From Phenylobacterium sp. (GTDB lineage: Bacteria; Pseudomonadota; Alphaproteobacteria; Caulobacterales; Caulobacteraceae): a DNA stretch of 64,000 nucleotides. Below are positions 1 through 7,877 of the stretch, in pieces; position 1 is the stretch's first letter; the number at the start of each line of letters is the position of its first letter. The notes under the pieces are model-generated. The model searched no databases. It was not told where the DNA came from and worked only from the letters and a program-made list of their open reading frames with translations. The position numbers and the translations under genes were made by a program. The stretch covers positions 1-64,000 of the forward strand of contig NZ_JAUSCJ010000006.1 of assembly GCF_030651185.1 (NCBI RefSeq), in the 5' to 3' direction.

Positions 1-102
1 TACATGACCCTGGAAACCATCGCGCCGCTGAGCGATGATCCCGCCGTCAGCTTGCCTATCATGGCAACCTGATCGATCCGGCCCAGCCGGAGAGCGCGGT
101 GA
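1..102. other. Window edge, no supportable gene
   Basis: The first hundred bases have no complete gene. A plus-strand frame open from base 1 ends at base 72, and a second plus frame takes over at about base 56. The two together read like a broken coding fragment, but the stretch is too short to name. It could equally be the flank of whatever lies upstream. Confidence 0.3.
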
Positions 103-453
103 TCAGCGCCCCGCAGTTACACCACGTGGTGGGACACGATCCTGGTCAAAGGCTTCCCCGCCACGAAATTTGCTCTCAGGTGACAGGTGGTAACCGGCCA
201 ACGCCTCCGCGTAGGTCTGCAATCCTTCGGCCGCGATCGGTTCGCCCGTCACCCGATCAAAAGCCTTGCGAACGGCAAGCTCCGGCGTGCGATCAAAGGG
301 GGCGATGGGGTGCTGCGATTTGGTGGCCGCCCTTCGACCAGTGTGCAAGGCGTACAAGAACCCGAATGGCTTCACCTGGTCAGGGTAGCGGCTCAGGCGC
401 TCGCGAGAGACCTGTTGACCGGCCGCCGCGGCCTTGAGCGGCTCGCCACCCAA
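103..453 (-). CDS. Conserved hypothetical protein, second gene of the RHH/RAMA-like unit
   Basis: About 116 residues, read from a TTG at 453 just 5 bases after the stop of the upstream gene, so the two are probably co-transcribed. The central part (HPIAPFDRTPE, then KAFDRVTGEPI, then TYAEALAGYHLSPESKF) has the feel of a conserved hypothetical family I have seen in proteobacterial accessory DNA. From memory, members usually run on for several tens of residues beyond the point where this frame stops, so it may be truncated at its C-terminus. No catalytic motif, signal peptide or membrane segment is visible. The start is uncertain because there is no clear ribosome binding site. Function unknown. 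Confidence 0.5.
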   Translation of the reverse strand: MGGEPLKAAAAGQQVSRERLSRYPDQVKPFGFLYALHTGRRAATKSQHPIAPFDRTPELAVRKAFDRVTGEPIAAEGLQTYAEALAGYHLSPESKFRGGEAFDQDRVPPRGVTAGR

Positions 454-458
454 TCAAT

Positions 459-872
459 TCAGGATTGGCGCCGCAGTTCGCCGATGGAACGCAGCTCGCC
501 GTTGGGAGCACGGTACTTCCAATTGCCGTTCCAAACGTTTTCGGCACCGGCCGCGATCGAGGCGTTCAGCTGGTTGAGCGTTGCGTAGGACTGGCTGTTG
601 TCGCTGCGCAGCCAGACGCCGGCCGTCGCCCTGGCCGAGTATTCCCGTCGCTTATAGGTCCGAAGAATCTCGAACCCCTCCGGAAAGTGGACGTCATTCC
701 GCACGTCATGGACACCGCCGCCTGCCACTAGGGCTGATGCGGAATGAGGGGCCGCCGTTTCGTCACACCCGAAGACACCGCGGAGAATCGCGTCCTCGGT
801 CTCCTGGCCTGACTGGCGGCGCGCCCAGATGGCGGCGAAGACTTCCGTGGAAACTGAAATGGTCCTGGACAT
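459..872 (-). CDS. RHH-like DNA-binding protein with RAMA-like C-terminal domain
   Basis: A 137-residue protein. I choose the ATG at 872 over the one at 905 because AAGGAGA lies at the right distance in front of it. Residues 1-36 (RTISVSTEVFAAIWARRQ, then ETEDAILRGVFG) have the strand-helix-helix pattern of a ribbon-helix-helix domain and resemble the SeqA N-terminus. Residues ~50-125 (FPEGFEI, REYSARA, then NVWNGNWKY) resemble the RAMA module, which is associated with restriction systems and thought to read modified DNA. It is the first gene of a two-gene unit, and a perfect 20-bp palindrome lies 39 bases upstream, suggesting autoregulation. Both domain calls are by eye. An undomesticated accessory regulator is the alternative. 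Confidence 0.6.
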   Translation of the reverse strand: MSRTISVSTEVFAAIWARRQSGQETEDAILRGVFGCDETAAPHSASALVAGGGVHDVRNDVHFPEGFEILRTYKRREYSARATAGVWLRSDNSQSYATLNQLNASIAAGAENVWNGNWKYRAPNGELRSIGELRRQS

Positions 873-910
873 GCGCGCTTTCTCCTTCTGCGGAGAATTG
901 CGCATATAGC

Positions 911-930
911 ACTATTTGCTGTCAAATAGT
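911..930. promoter_or_regulatory. Perfect inverted repeat, candidate operator
   Basis: ACTATTTG and CAAATAGT are exact reverse complements separated by 4 bases. The palindrome lies upstream of the RHH-like gene that ends at 459, and on that gene's strand its right arm overlaps a TTGACA sequence. AT-rich palindromes beside the gene of a ribbon-helix-helix protein are typical autoregulatory operators. Binding is an inference. Confidence 0.6.
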
Positions 931-1102
931 TTTCTTAAGGTTCTTGTGGGCGCGCCGGGGAGGCATGGGACCAAAAAGGATGAGCCCCATTTCCGATAAC
1001 ACCCAATAGCAGAGTTTTGGACCGTTCCCGCGCTACGGGGGTCTGGCGATTGGGACACTACCGGCCAGGTCGGCTATGAAAGCTCAATTCGGGGGGGCAA
1101 AT

Positions 1103-1834
1103 ATGAGATCGGCGCTGACTTTTGGTGCGATTTGCAGTGTCACGATCCTGCTAACGATCACACCCTTTGCCACAGTGGCGGCCGAATATCCGGTCGTGAA
1201 GGATGAACTCCACTTAGAGCTATCGCCCGGGGTCGGCGTGGAGACGGAAGCAGAAATCGGTTCGTCTATGATCCAGATGGCCCGCTATCGCGCTGTCACC
1301 ACCCCAGCGATACGGCTGCTCGAGCCGGTTCGGTCAAAGATCCGCATGGGAGTGACACTTCTGTTGCCCGCGGGCCTTTACAAGTTTGTCGGCCAAGACG
1401 GCCGCGGTGAATTCTATCAATCTGTCGACGGCATGCAGGCGATCTCGCTTGGCGTGACGATCCCGCAAGTGGGCGGAGTTTTTGTTCCCGCCGATCGCAC
1501 CGCGCAGCCAAAGCCGTACTATGACAACATCGTTGGCCACGACATCAGCAAGCATGGGGATCTCAAGACTGGTCCATCCGACCCAATTGTCCAGCACATC
1601 GGGGAGGCCAGCCTCCGGCGAGAATTCATCTACTCGGGGGTCTCAAAGGGGACAATCAAGCTATCCTACCGTGAGTTCATCAACGATATGGCGAGGCCGT
1701 CCTTCACCCAGGAGCTTACCTACGACCTTGCGGAGGGAGATGAGATCGGCTTTCGCGGCGCACGGTTTCGCGTGTTGAAGGCGACGAACACCTCGATCCG
1801 CTACGTCGTTACAAAGCCGCTGATAGAACCCTGA
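1103..1834 (+). CDS. Exported hypothetical protein
   Basis: A 243-residue protein when read from the ATG at 1103, which follows a G-rich stretch; an in-frame ATG at 1076 is possible but would put nine extra residues before the signal. The N-terminus has a typical signal peptide (hydrophobic run FGAICSVTILLTITPFATV, then AAE), so the product is probably periplasmic. The body is rich in beta-strand-like segments with no motif I recognise. It stands alone, with the palindrome-controlled unit running away from it on one side and a convergent gene on the other. Function unknown. Confidence 0.7.
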   Translation: MRSALTFGAICSVTILLTITPFATVAAEYPVVKDELHLELSPGVGVETEAEIGSSMIQMARYRAVTTPAIRLLEPVRSKIRMGVTLLLPAGLYKFVGQDGRGEFYQSVDGMQAISLGVTIPQVGGVFVPADRTAQPKPYYDNIVGHDISKHGDLKTGPSDPIVQHIGEASLRREFIYSGVSKGTIKLSYREFINDMARPSFTQELTYDLAEGDEIGFRGARFRVLKATNTSIRYVVTKPLIEP

Positions 1835-1944
1835 CTCTGCCGCTGATCTCCAGCGCGGCTCGCCTGACGAGCTTCCTATTTCCCTGCTGGCAGGGCGTGA
1901 AACTTACTCCGCCGACATTCGGCAGTCCAAAGCGGGCGCTCGCA

Positions 1945-3279
1945 TCAGTCCCGCTTCAGGAGCCACCAAGGCGCGTCTCGGCGGTATGCGTAGCCCTGTG
2001 ATTTCTCCGCATCGAGCGGGTGATCGATGTCGCGCCAGCTATCAATCTTGGCGTCGTTACTCATGAGATTGAGGCGCTCCAGCTTGCGCCGCAGTACTTC
2101 GGGCGAAATGTCATCGCGTAGTACCGCGGCATAGCCCTTCGCCCACCGGAGAAATTCCGCGACCACACCTTCAGCCGCGCCGGCTGCCTCTGTATCGACG
2201 ACAAAGGCTTCGACCTCCAGCGCGCGACGATGACGCTGCACCTGATGTTTGAGGAACGCCAAGCGGTGCTCTTCTAGCTGAACCACCCGTTCCAATTCGC
2301 GCCGGCGTTTCTCCACTTCGATCGCCTCCAGGCGCTCGCGTTCCTGACGCTCGCGCCAGACCTTTTCGCTCGCCGCATAGATCGCGAGCGCCTCAATGAC
2401 CCGATCGATCAACCCCTCAAGCCGCTGCGTTTTCCCATCGGAATATTTGCGGCGCATGCCGTCCTGGCGATAGCCGGCCACAAGGGACAGGGCGAGTTGA
2501 CCATTCGGGACGCTATCCCACTCCGGAATCTTGGGGCGGTCGTAGTCTGAGAACCAATCGCCGCGGCGAGCGGCCCGCTGTTTTCGCTCTTCGTGCTTCC
2601 GCAGCACCTCGGCTTCAGCCTCGGTGACCTGGTGTCGAACGCGATCGGTCTGTTCGGTGATTTCGAAGTGGATCGGCTCCCCATCTGGTACGAGCGCAAT
2701 CGCCTTCTCGTCGCTCTTCGCCGTCCAGCCCTTCGCCTCGCAGGCCGTGAGAAGCTGGGTCAGCAAACGGCAGACCCGATCGGCTTGGGCTGGCGACGCG
2801 GTCACCGTAAAAAGGCCCTTACCGCTAAGGCGGACGAGCCCTGGATCACGGTCGGCGGCCCCAGCCAGCTTGGCATGGGTGCGCACCGCGAGCGGATGGA
2901 TCTCGGCTTCTGGCACGTCGGCTGGGAGCGGTTCGACGGAGGACTCAGTCGGCATGGTCTTTCGCCGCACAGGCCTTTCAACAGTCGGGCGCTCAGCCCT
3001 GACTTGGGCGATGGCCGCTTGCATTTCCGCGGACCGTGGGATCGCTCCGTAGATGCCGACCACTTCGAGTTCGGGGCTCTTGGCCGGTCGAAGCTTCGGC
3101 TTGGGAAGGGTCTGTCCGCTCGTGACCTTGGCCCAATACCCTCGTCCTGGCGTCGGGATATCGTGGCGGTCGCAGATCTTTCGCAGCGCCGTGTCGCTGA
3201 TGCCGAACTCGGCCGCGATCGTTGAGAGCGGTCGTTTCCAGGCGTCTTCGAAGAGTTCAGTCCTCGGGATGTTCGTCAC
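1945..3279 (-). CDS. HTH and coiled-coil protein, third gene of the TIR operon
   Basis: A 444-residue protein. Residues ~5-45 (TELFEDAWKRPLSTIAAEFG, then DTALRKICDRHDIPTPGRGYW) form a helix-turn-helix that is recurrent in a widespread family of uncharacterised bacterial proteins. Residues ~295-365 are charged and helical (ERQERERLEAIEVEKRRRELE) and should form a coiled coil. There is no signal peptide. The start codon overlaps the stop of the 61-aa gene (ATGA), so translation is coupled, and a TIR-domain gene lies just upstream. Context suggests an accessory or conflict-type system; the molecular function of this family is not known to me. Confidence 0.75.
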   Translation of the reverse strand: MTNIPRTELFEDAWKRPLSTIAAEFGISDTALRKICDRHDIPTPGRGYWAKVTSGQTLPKPKLRPAKSPELEVVGIYGAIPRSAEMQAAIAQVRAERPTVERPVRRKTMPTESSVEPLPADVPEAEIHPLAVRTHAKLAGAADRDPGLVRLSGKGLFTVTASPAQADRVCRLLTQLLTACEAKGWTAKSDEKAIALVPDGEPIHFEITEQTDRVRHQVTEAEAEVLRKHEERKQRAARRGDWFSDYDRPKIPEWDSVPNGQLALSLVAGYRQDGMRRKYSDGKTQRLEGLIDRVIEALAIYAASEKVWRERQERERLEAIEVEKRRRELERVVQLEEHRLAFLKHQVQRHRRALEVEAFVVDTEAAGAAEGVVAEFLRWAKGYAAVLRDDISPEVLRRKLERLNLMSNDAKIDSWRDIDHPLDAEKSQGYAYRRDAPWWLLKRD

Positions 3280-3461
3280 GGTTTGCGCTCGACGGCTAGA
3301 GCCTCCTCCGCGGCAATGCGTGAAAGCCGGCTAAGGCTGATCGTCCGCTGCCCGTTCCTCTGCATGCGGCCAGCGGCCTCCCAAGCCGGTGCGCCCTGGC
3401 CCTCGTAGAAAACTTCAGCCTTCTGTCCCTGCCTTGCTGCGCCTGAGGGGCGTTGGGTCAT
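3276..3461 (-). CDS. Small basic protein between TIR and HTH genes
   Basis: A 61-residue basic protein without recognisable domain. It begins 6 bases after the TIR gene and its stop overlaps the next start by 4 bases, which is the strongest argument that it is real. Its middle (QGAPAWEAAGRMQRNGQRTISLSRL) has no membrane segment. It could be an adaptor or regulator of the flanking genes, or a translational linker. No function can be assigned. Confidence 0.5.
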   Translation of the reverse strand: MTQRPSGAARQGQKAEVFYEGQGAPAWEAAGRMQRNGQRTISLSRLSRIAAEEALAVERKP

Positions 3462-3467
3462 CGCGAA

Positions 3468-4148
3468 CTATGAGGCAGGAGATTCGCGCAGACGGCACGC
3501 CAGATCTCTGATCCCCCGTGCGACGTCGGTCAGTGCTTCGTCTTGATCATCCCAAGTGGCTACCGCCTTGGCGTCCTTCGGCAAACCGTGGATCGCGCCA
3601 AACGGCAGATCAGTCCACATGCAGCTTCTGCCGATCACAGGGACGATCACCGCCGAGCCCTCATCGTGACGCTTTAGCGCGACCTCAAATTCCTTCTCGT
3701 AACAATATTCTGAATTGATGAAATCAACAGAAACAAGCAATATGATGATATCAGCAGATTGTAAATTGGCGGATATCTCTTCCCCCCATGTATCACCTGC
3801 TTTTATTTTCCTGTCATGCCATTCATCTATTATCCCCAATCTCTTAAGTGGCCCTAGGTGCTTAAGAAGTTGATCTTTGAGTTTTTCGTCTACATGACTA
3901 TATGAAATGAAGACTTTGATGGACTTTTGTACTTGAGGTGGGACAGCGGCAATAAGCGACACCCCTCCACCGGGACCTGCCTGCGCCGCTTTGATGTTCT
4001 TCGTCTTCAGCACAGCTCTGCGGGTCTTTTCGTACCGCTCTGGTTTCCAGCCGAGTTCGGCTCTCAGCGTATTGTTCGACACCGTTATGCCCGGCCCTCC
4101 GGCCAGTCGAGCCAAGCGCTCTAGGAAGCGCTCTTCAAAAGTTGCCAT
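3468..4148 (-). CDS. TIR-domain protein with N-terminal winged-helix domain
   Basis: A 226-residue protein. Residues 1-66 look like a winged helix: predicted helices, then a Gly-rich wing (QAGPGGGVSL). Residues 78-~220 are a bacterial TIR domain: KVFISYSHVDEK at the start, DEWHDRKIKAG in the middle, then FINSEYCYEKEFE, in which Glu153 fits the NADase glutamate of TIR_2 proteins. TIR domains of this kind cleave NAD or make cyclic-ADP-ribose signals in antiphage defence. The gene heads an operon with two uncharacterised partners. The stretch ~3700-3900 is clearly AT-richer than the surroundings, suggesting horizontal acquisition. The TIR call is secure; its role in defence is inferred. Confidence 0.85.
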   Translation of the reverse strand: MATFEERFLERLARLAGGPGITVSNNTLRAELGWKPERYEKTRRAVLKTKNIKAAQAGPGGGVSLIAAVPPQVQKSIKVFISYSHVDEKLKDQLLKHLGPLKRLGIIDEWHDRKIKAGDTWGEEISANLQSADIIILLVSVDFINSEYCYEKEFEVALKRHDEGSAVIVPVIGRSCMWTDLPFGAIHGLPKDAKAVATWDDQDEALTDVARGIRDLACRLRESPAS

Positions 4149-4447
4149 TGCCCGATGTTCCCCCGCGACTCGCAGACAGCGTGCGCATCAGCCCGTTACT
4201 TTTCAAGGTTGCGCTTGTTCGCAGTGCGTCTTGACGTCAACGACCTGTGGTCATGACCTGCTTCCGTTCCCGCCCTCGCTATACCCCTTCCGCCCCTGCG
4301 TCCGAAACTGGCGCATGTTCTGCCCGCCGGGAATTCCGAGGCCGGCGCCTCGAACCCCGACCCGGTCGGAATGGGGCGTGGCGCTTGTCCGGTCATCCCG
4401 AAGGCCTCTAGACTTGGCCGGTCGCGTCGCGCCTCGGGGAGTTTTTC
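4149..4447. other. Divergent intergenic region without visible features
   Basis: This stretch separates the start of the minus-strand TIR gene from the plus-strand glycosyltransferase gene and should contain both promoters. I see no clear -35/-10 pair, palindrome or small gene in it. Confidence 0.4.
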
Positions 4448-5908
4448 ATGTCGTCCACCCGGCTCGTCGGCCGCACGCCCCTGACCGCCCGGCGGCTGGC
4501 CTATGTGGGCCCCGAGGCCCCCGCGTTCGAAGCCGCCTATGTCGCGCGCAATCCGGCGGCTGAGTTCGTGACCGCCGCCGAAGCCGACTGCCTGGTCCTC
4601 GCCGATCTCGACGCCCTCACCCTCCAGGATGTGCGGGCCCATGCGGAGGCCCTGGCGCCCGACGGCTATCTCGTGGCCGGCTCCCGGTCGGGCGACCAGG
4701 TCGCCGCCGTCCTGGAGGTCCTGGGCGACGCCTTCCGGATCGCCAAGCTGCAGCTCCTGGTCCCCGGGGACGACCACTTCAACGATCAGGCGTCGCGTCT
4801 GTCGCCCGCCAGCCTGCCTCAGGTCACCGACCGGGACCTGCTGCTGGTGGCTCAGAAAAGCCGGGTTGAAGCCGCGCCTGTGGCCGTTCAGATCGTCGCC
4901 TTCGCGCCCCGCCTGATGGACATCCGCACCCGGCTGCCCGCCCAGGCTCTGCGCACCGAGCCGGAGCTGATCCTGGGCTATGGGGGGGCGCCCTTCACGT
5001 TTCTGGCCCTGGCGCCCGACGCCGCCAAGATCGTGGTGCTGCAGCGCCCGCTCCTGCTCTCCGTCGACGCCTGGCGCGCGGCCACGGCCGACAGCATCAA
5101 GCGCCGCTGGCTGGTGGTGCTGGAGATCGATGACCATCCCGCCCTCATGACCGCCGCCGGCGGGCGCAAGCTGACGCCGGCCGAGTGGCTCACCTACGGC
5201 TACTGCCACGCCATACAGACCTCCACGGAACGGTTGGCTCGGGCGTTTTCAAAGTACAATCCGACGGTGAAGGTGTTCCCCAACGCGGTCTTCGAGTTGC
5301 CGCCCTTCCCCACCGCGCCCGCGCCGCGGCGGGTCTTCTATGGGGCGCTGTCGCGCGGCAAGTTCGCCGCGCGCGTGGCGGCCTCCCTCACCGCGGTCAC
5401 CGAGGAATTTCCCGAGGTCGAATATGTGGTGGTGGGCGACCGCGCGGTGTTCGACGCCCTGCCGACCGCCAACAAGAGCTTCCACGACTACATGTCCTAT
5501 GAGGCCTATCTCGACCTGATGGCCACCTGCGCGGTCTCGCTCTCGCCGGTGGAGGGGCGGCTCTATGAGGACACCAAGAGCGACGCCAAGTTCCTCGACG
5601 CCGCCGCCCGTGGCGTGGTCACCCTGGCCTCCCCCACCATCTATGCCGAGACCATCGCCCATGGGCGCACCGGCCTGATCGCCCACCGCCTGAAGGACTG
5701 GGCGCCACGCCTCGCCGAGGCGCTGCGCGACGAGCCCGCCCGGCAGGCCATGGCCCGGCAAGCCTGGGAATATGTCCGCGACAACCGCATGTTCGCCCAC
5801 CAGGCGGCCGCCCGCAGCGCCTGGTATCGAGAGCTCTGGGCCCGGCACGATGAACTGACCGCCGGGGTCATCGGCCGGCTGCCGGGTCTCGCCCAGGCCC
5901 TGGCCTGA
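4448..5908 (+). CDS. Glycosyltransferase, GT4-like
   Basis: A 486-residue protein without signal peptide, expected to act in the cytoplasm on surface or flagellin-linked glycans. The C-terminal half has the features of a GT-B fold glycosyltransferase: RRVFYGALSRGKF (~residue 293), then EDTKSDAKFLDAAARGVVTL near 374-394, and AETIAHGRTGLIA, where the conserved Glu and Gly-rich loop bind the nucleotide sugar. The N-terminal ~200 residues do not match a domain I know. The neighbouring methyltransferase-like gene fits a polysaccharide-modification pair. Donor and acceptor cannot be read from sequence. Confidence 0.75.
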   Translation: MSSTRLVGRTPLTARRLAYVGPEAPAFEAAYVARNPAAEFVTAAEADCLVLADLDALTLQDVRAHAEALAPDGYLVAGSRSGDQVAAVLEVLGDAFRIAKLQLLVPGDDHFNDQASRLSPASLPQVTDRDLLLVAQKSRVEAAPVAVQIVAFAPRLMDIRTRLPAQALRTEPELILGYGGAPFTFLALAPDAAKIVVLQRPLLLSVDAWRAATADSIKRRWLVVLEIDDHPALMTAAGGRKLTPAEWLTYGYCHAIQTSTERLARAFSKYNPTVKVFPNAVFELPPFPTAPAPRRVFYGALSRGKFAARVAASLTAVTEEFPEVEYVVVGDRAVFDALPTANKSFHDYMSYEAYLDLMATCAVSLSPVEGRLYEDTKSDAKFLDAAARGVVTLASPTIYAETIAHGRTGLIAHRLKDWAPRLAEALRDEPARQAMARQAWEYVRDNRMFAHQAAARSAWYRELWARHDELTAGVIGRLPGLAQALA

Positions 5909-6202
5909 AACGGTTGACTTGGGGCCACCGCGCCCGGCATTTCGGACCCGGCGCAGGAGAGCGACTTGGCGACCTCATCGATCCTCCAGTCGTCTCCGAT
6001 CGGGGAGGCGACCCGGCCTTCGTCGAGACGAAGACTCGGTGATAGGTGAGGTCGTCTGTTCGCTCCGAGCGGCCCCCGACGTTCGCATGGGGCGGTTGGA
6101 ACGGTCCATCTAGCTATTCGGTCCGCCGCTCTTGCCTAGCCTCAGCGCCTCGTACCAGCCGCCCGATTTCCGCCCCTCAGCCAACGACCATAGGGATGTA
6201 AC
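5909..6202. other. Intergenic region, nothing supportable
   Basis: A gap between the glycosyltransferase and the methyltransferase-like gene. It contains only short open frames with no ribosome binding site and no clear hairpin. The downstream gene probably has its own promoter here. Confidence 0.4.
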
Positions 6203-6964
6203 ATGAGCGCCGAGAAAATCGTCCCCTCGTCGACACCCAGCCGCAAGCAGCTCGGCGAAATGGCCTATACGGATTACATCCACGAGTTACTCAAAAAACG
6301 GAACGCCAGGAACTATGTAGAGATCGGCGTTCGTGCCGGCGTATGCCTATCGGGCGTTGCGTGCCCAACGATAGGCGTTGATCCTCATTTCATGTTCGAT
6401 CGCAATCCAGTCGGGCAAAAATCAGTCCTCCATCTCTTTCAGATGACGAGCGACGCCTTTTTCTCAAGATACAATCCTAAACATATACTTGGAGAATCTG
6501 TCGACGTTGCGTTCCTAGACGGCCTGCATCAGTTCGAATACCTCCTTCGAGATTTCATCAATATTGAGAAATACTGCGATCGAAACTCGCTCATACTCCT
6601 CGACGATTGCCTGCCTCTCAATATTGAGATGACGGAGCGAATTCATCAACCGGCTGGGCGTGTAGACAAAGAAATCTCCGGCTGGTGGACCGGTGACGTT
6701 TGGAAGGTTGTCAGCATCTTGCGCGAATTTCGACCGGATCTTCGTATCGTGCCTGTTGATGCGCGCCCAACCGGCAACATCGGCATATCCAATCTCGATC
6801 CGGGATCACTCGTTCTTGAGAACCGATACTTCGAGATCATCGACCGTTACCAGGATTTGGTGCTGACGGAGGACCTGTTCGAGTCTTATTGGGCCGCCAA
6901 CAAGCCGGTTCAGGCGATGGACATCCTAAGCAACTTCGAAATGTCGCGCTTCTTCAAGGTCTAG
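6203..6964 (+). CDS. Class I SAM-dependent methyltransferase-like protein
   Basis: A 253-residue protein. NYVEIGVRAGVCLSG (~residues 37-51) matches motif I of the Rossmann methyltransferases, and VDVAFLDGLHQFEYLLRDF (~101-119) with LILLDDCLP (~131-139) matches the later strands of the Methyltransf_24 group, which is common in glycan and cephalosporin-hydroxylase-type clusters. Base composition is less GC-rich than that of the neighbours, with codons such as ata and ttt unusually frequent. This suggests later acquisition. It follows a glycosyltransferase, so a sugar or glycan substrate is plausible. Confidence 0.7.
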   Translation: MSAEKIVPSSTPSRKQLGEMAYTDYIHELLKKRNARNYVEIGVRAGVCLSGVACPTIGVDPHFMFDRNPVGQKSVLHLFQMTSDAFFSRYNPKHILGESVDVAFLDGLHQFEYLLRDFINIEKYCDRNSLILLDDCLPLNIEMTERIHQPAGRVDKEISGWWTGDVWKVVSILREFRPDLRIVPVDARPTGNIGISNLDPGSLVLENRYFEIIDRYQDLVLTEDLFESYWAANKPVQAMDILSNFEMSRFFKV

Positions 6965-7221
6965 AAGGCCTCGCGCTCAAGCCCTTCGGATAGGGTAGCA
7001 ACCAGGATTGTACGATCGTGTGAGTGTTCTCAGGAATGACCGCCTAACGCAGGCAGGTCGAGGCTAGCTGGCCGGATGACCCTTCCTGGCCCCGGGACCT
7101 CCTGAGAAAAGCTCGGCTGACACGAAACCCACCGAATTTCGCCATGGCCAAGCTGGTTAAGGTCCTGGTCACCGAGTCACCCGCAACTCCACGTTTTGGC
7201 GTTCCCAGTGACAGAGTTTCG

Positions 7222-7473
7222 ATGAGGCCATCTCCTTCCCCCGCCTTCGACCACGGCGCCGCCCTGCGCGTGCCGCCGGCCCATGACGGCCGAAGCTGGA
7301 CCAAGCTGCTCTACTGGCTGGGGGCCGATGGTCACGCCCTCGACGAGACCGGCCTGGTGCAGGTCTCGACCCCCAACGGCTGGATGGTGGCGCGGCCCGG
7401 CGACTGGATCGTGCTGTCGGTGGGAGGCCAGTTCCACGTCGCCCATGCCGGGCCCCGGACGATGGACGCCTGA
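7222..7473 (+). CDS. Small hypothetical protein
   Basis: About 83 residues from the ATG at 7222; an in-frame ATG at 7144 would add 26 residues of unconvincing sequence. The C-terminal part (TPNGWMVARPGDWIVLSVGGQFHVA) resembles short phage and accessory proteins with a GDW-x-hydrophobic-GxF pattern, but I cannot name a family. It ends 2 bases before the GFA gene, so the two are probably co-transcribed. Confidence 0.5.
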   Translation: MRPSPSPAFDHGAALRVPPAHDGRSWTKLLYWLGADGHALDETGLVQVSTPNGWMVARPGDWIVLSVGGQFHVAHAGPRTMDA

Positions 7474-7475
7474 GG

Positions 7476-7877
7476 ATGCACACCGGCTCCTGCCTCTGCG
7501 GCGGCGTCCGGTTCGAGGTGTCCGGGGACCTGCCCGACGTCCAGGCCTGTCACTGCCGCTCCTGCCGCAAGGCCTCCGGAACCGCCTTCGTCGCCGTCCT
7601 GCCCATCGCCAAGGCCGACCTGAGGTTCACCGCTGGCACGGACCTGCTGAGTGCGTTTGAGTCCTCGCCGGGCAAGGAGCGGGTGTTCTGCAAGGTCTGC
7701 GGTTCGCCGATCCTCAGCCTCGCAGCCGTCCTGCCCGACCGGGTGCGGCTACGCGCCGGAACCGTCGACGGCGACCTGGGGGTGAAGATCGCCTCCCACG
7801 CCTTCACCGGCCAGGCGGTGGACTGGTGCGCGGTGGCCGACGACGCCCCCCACCATCTGGGCGCGCGCCCCGCCTAG
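7476..7877 (+). CDS. GFA/CENP-V family zinc-binding protein
   Basis: A 133-residue protein with the full GFA-family zinc pattern: GSCLCGGVRFEV at the N-terminus, CHCRSCRKASGTAF in the first third, and CKVCGSPIL in the middle. The family is named after glutathione-dependent formaldehyde-activating enzyme, but most members have no proven activity. Length is typical. It is convergent with the PI-PLC-like gene, whose stop codon follows directly. Confidence 0.9.
   Translation: MHTGSCLCGGVRFEVSGDLPDVQACHCRSCRKASGTAFVAVLPIAKADLRFTAGTDLLSAFESSPGKERVFCKVCGSPILSLAAVLPDRVRLRAGTVDGDLGVKIASHAFTGQAVDWCAVADDAPHHLGARPA

Noticed and set aside
4196..5209. Long antisense frame of 337 residues opposite the glycosyltransferase
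   Set aside because: High GC keeps antisense frames open. The translation is Gly/Arg/Gln-rich without domains, and the opposite strand has a clear protein.
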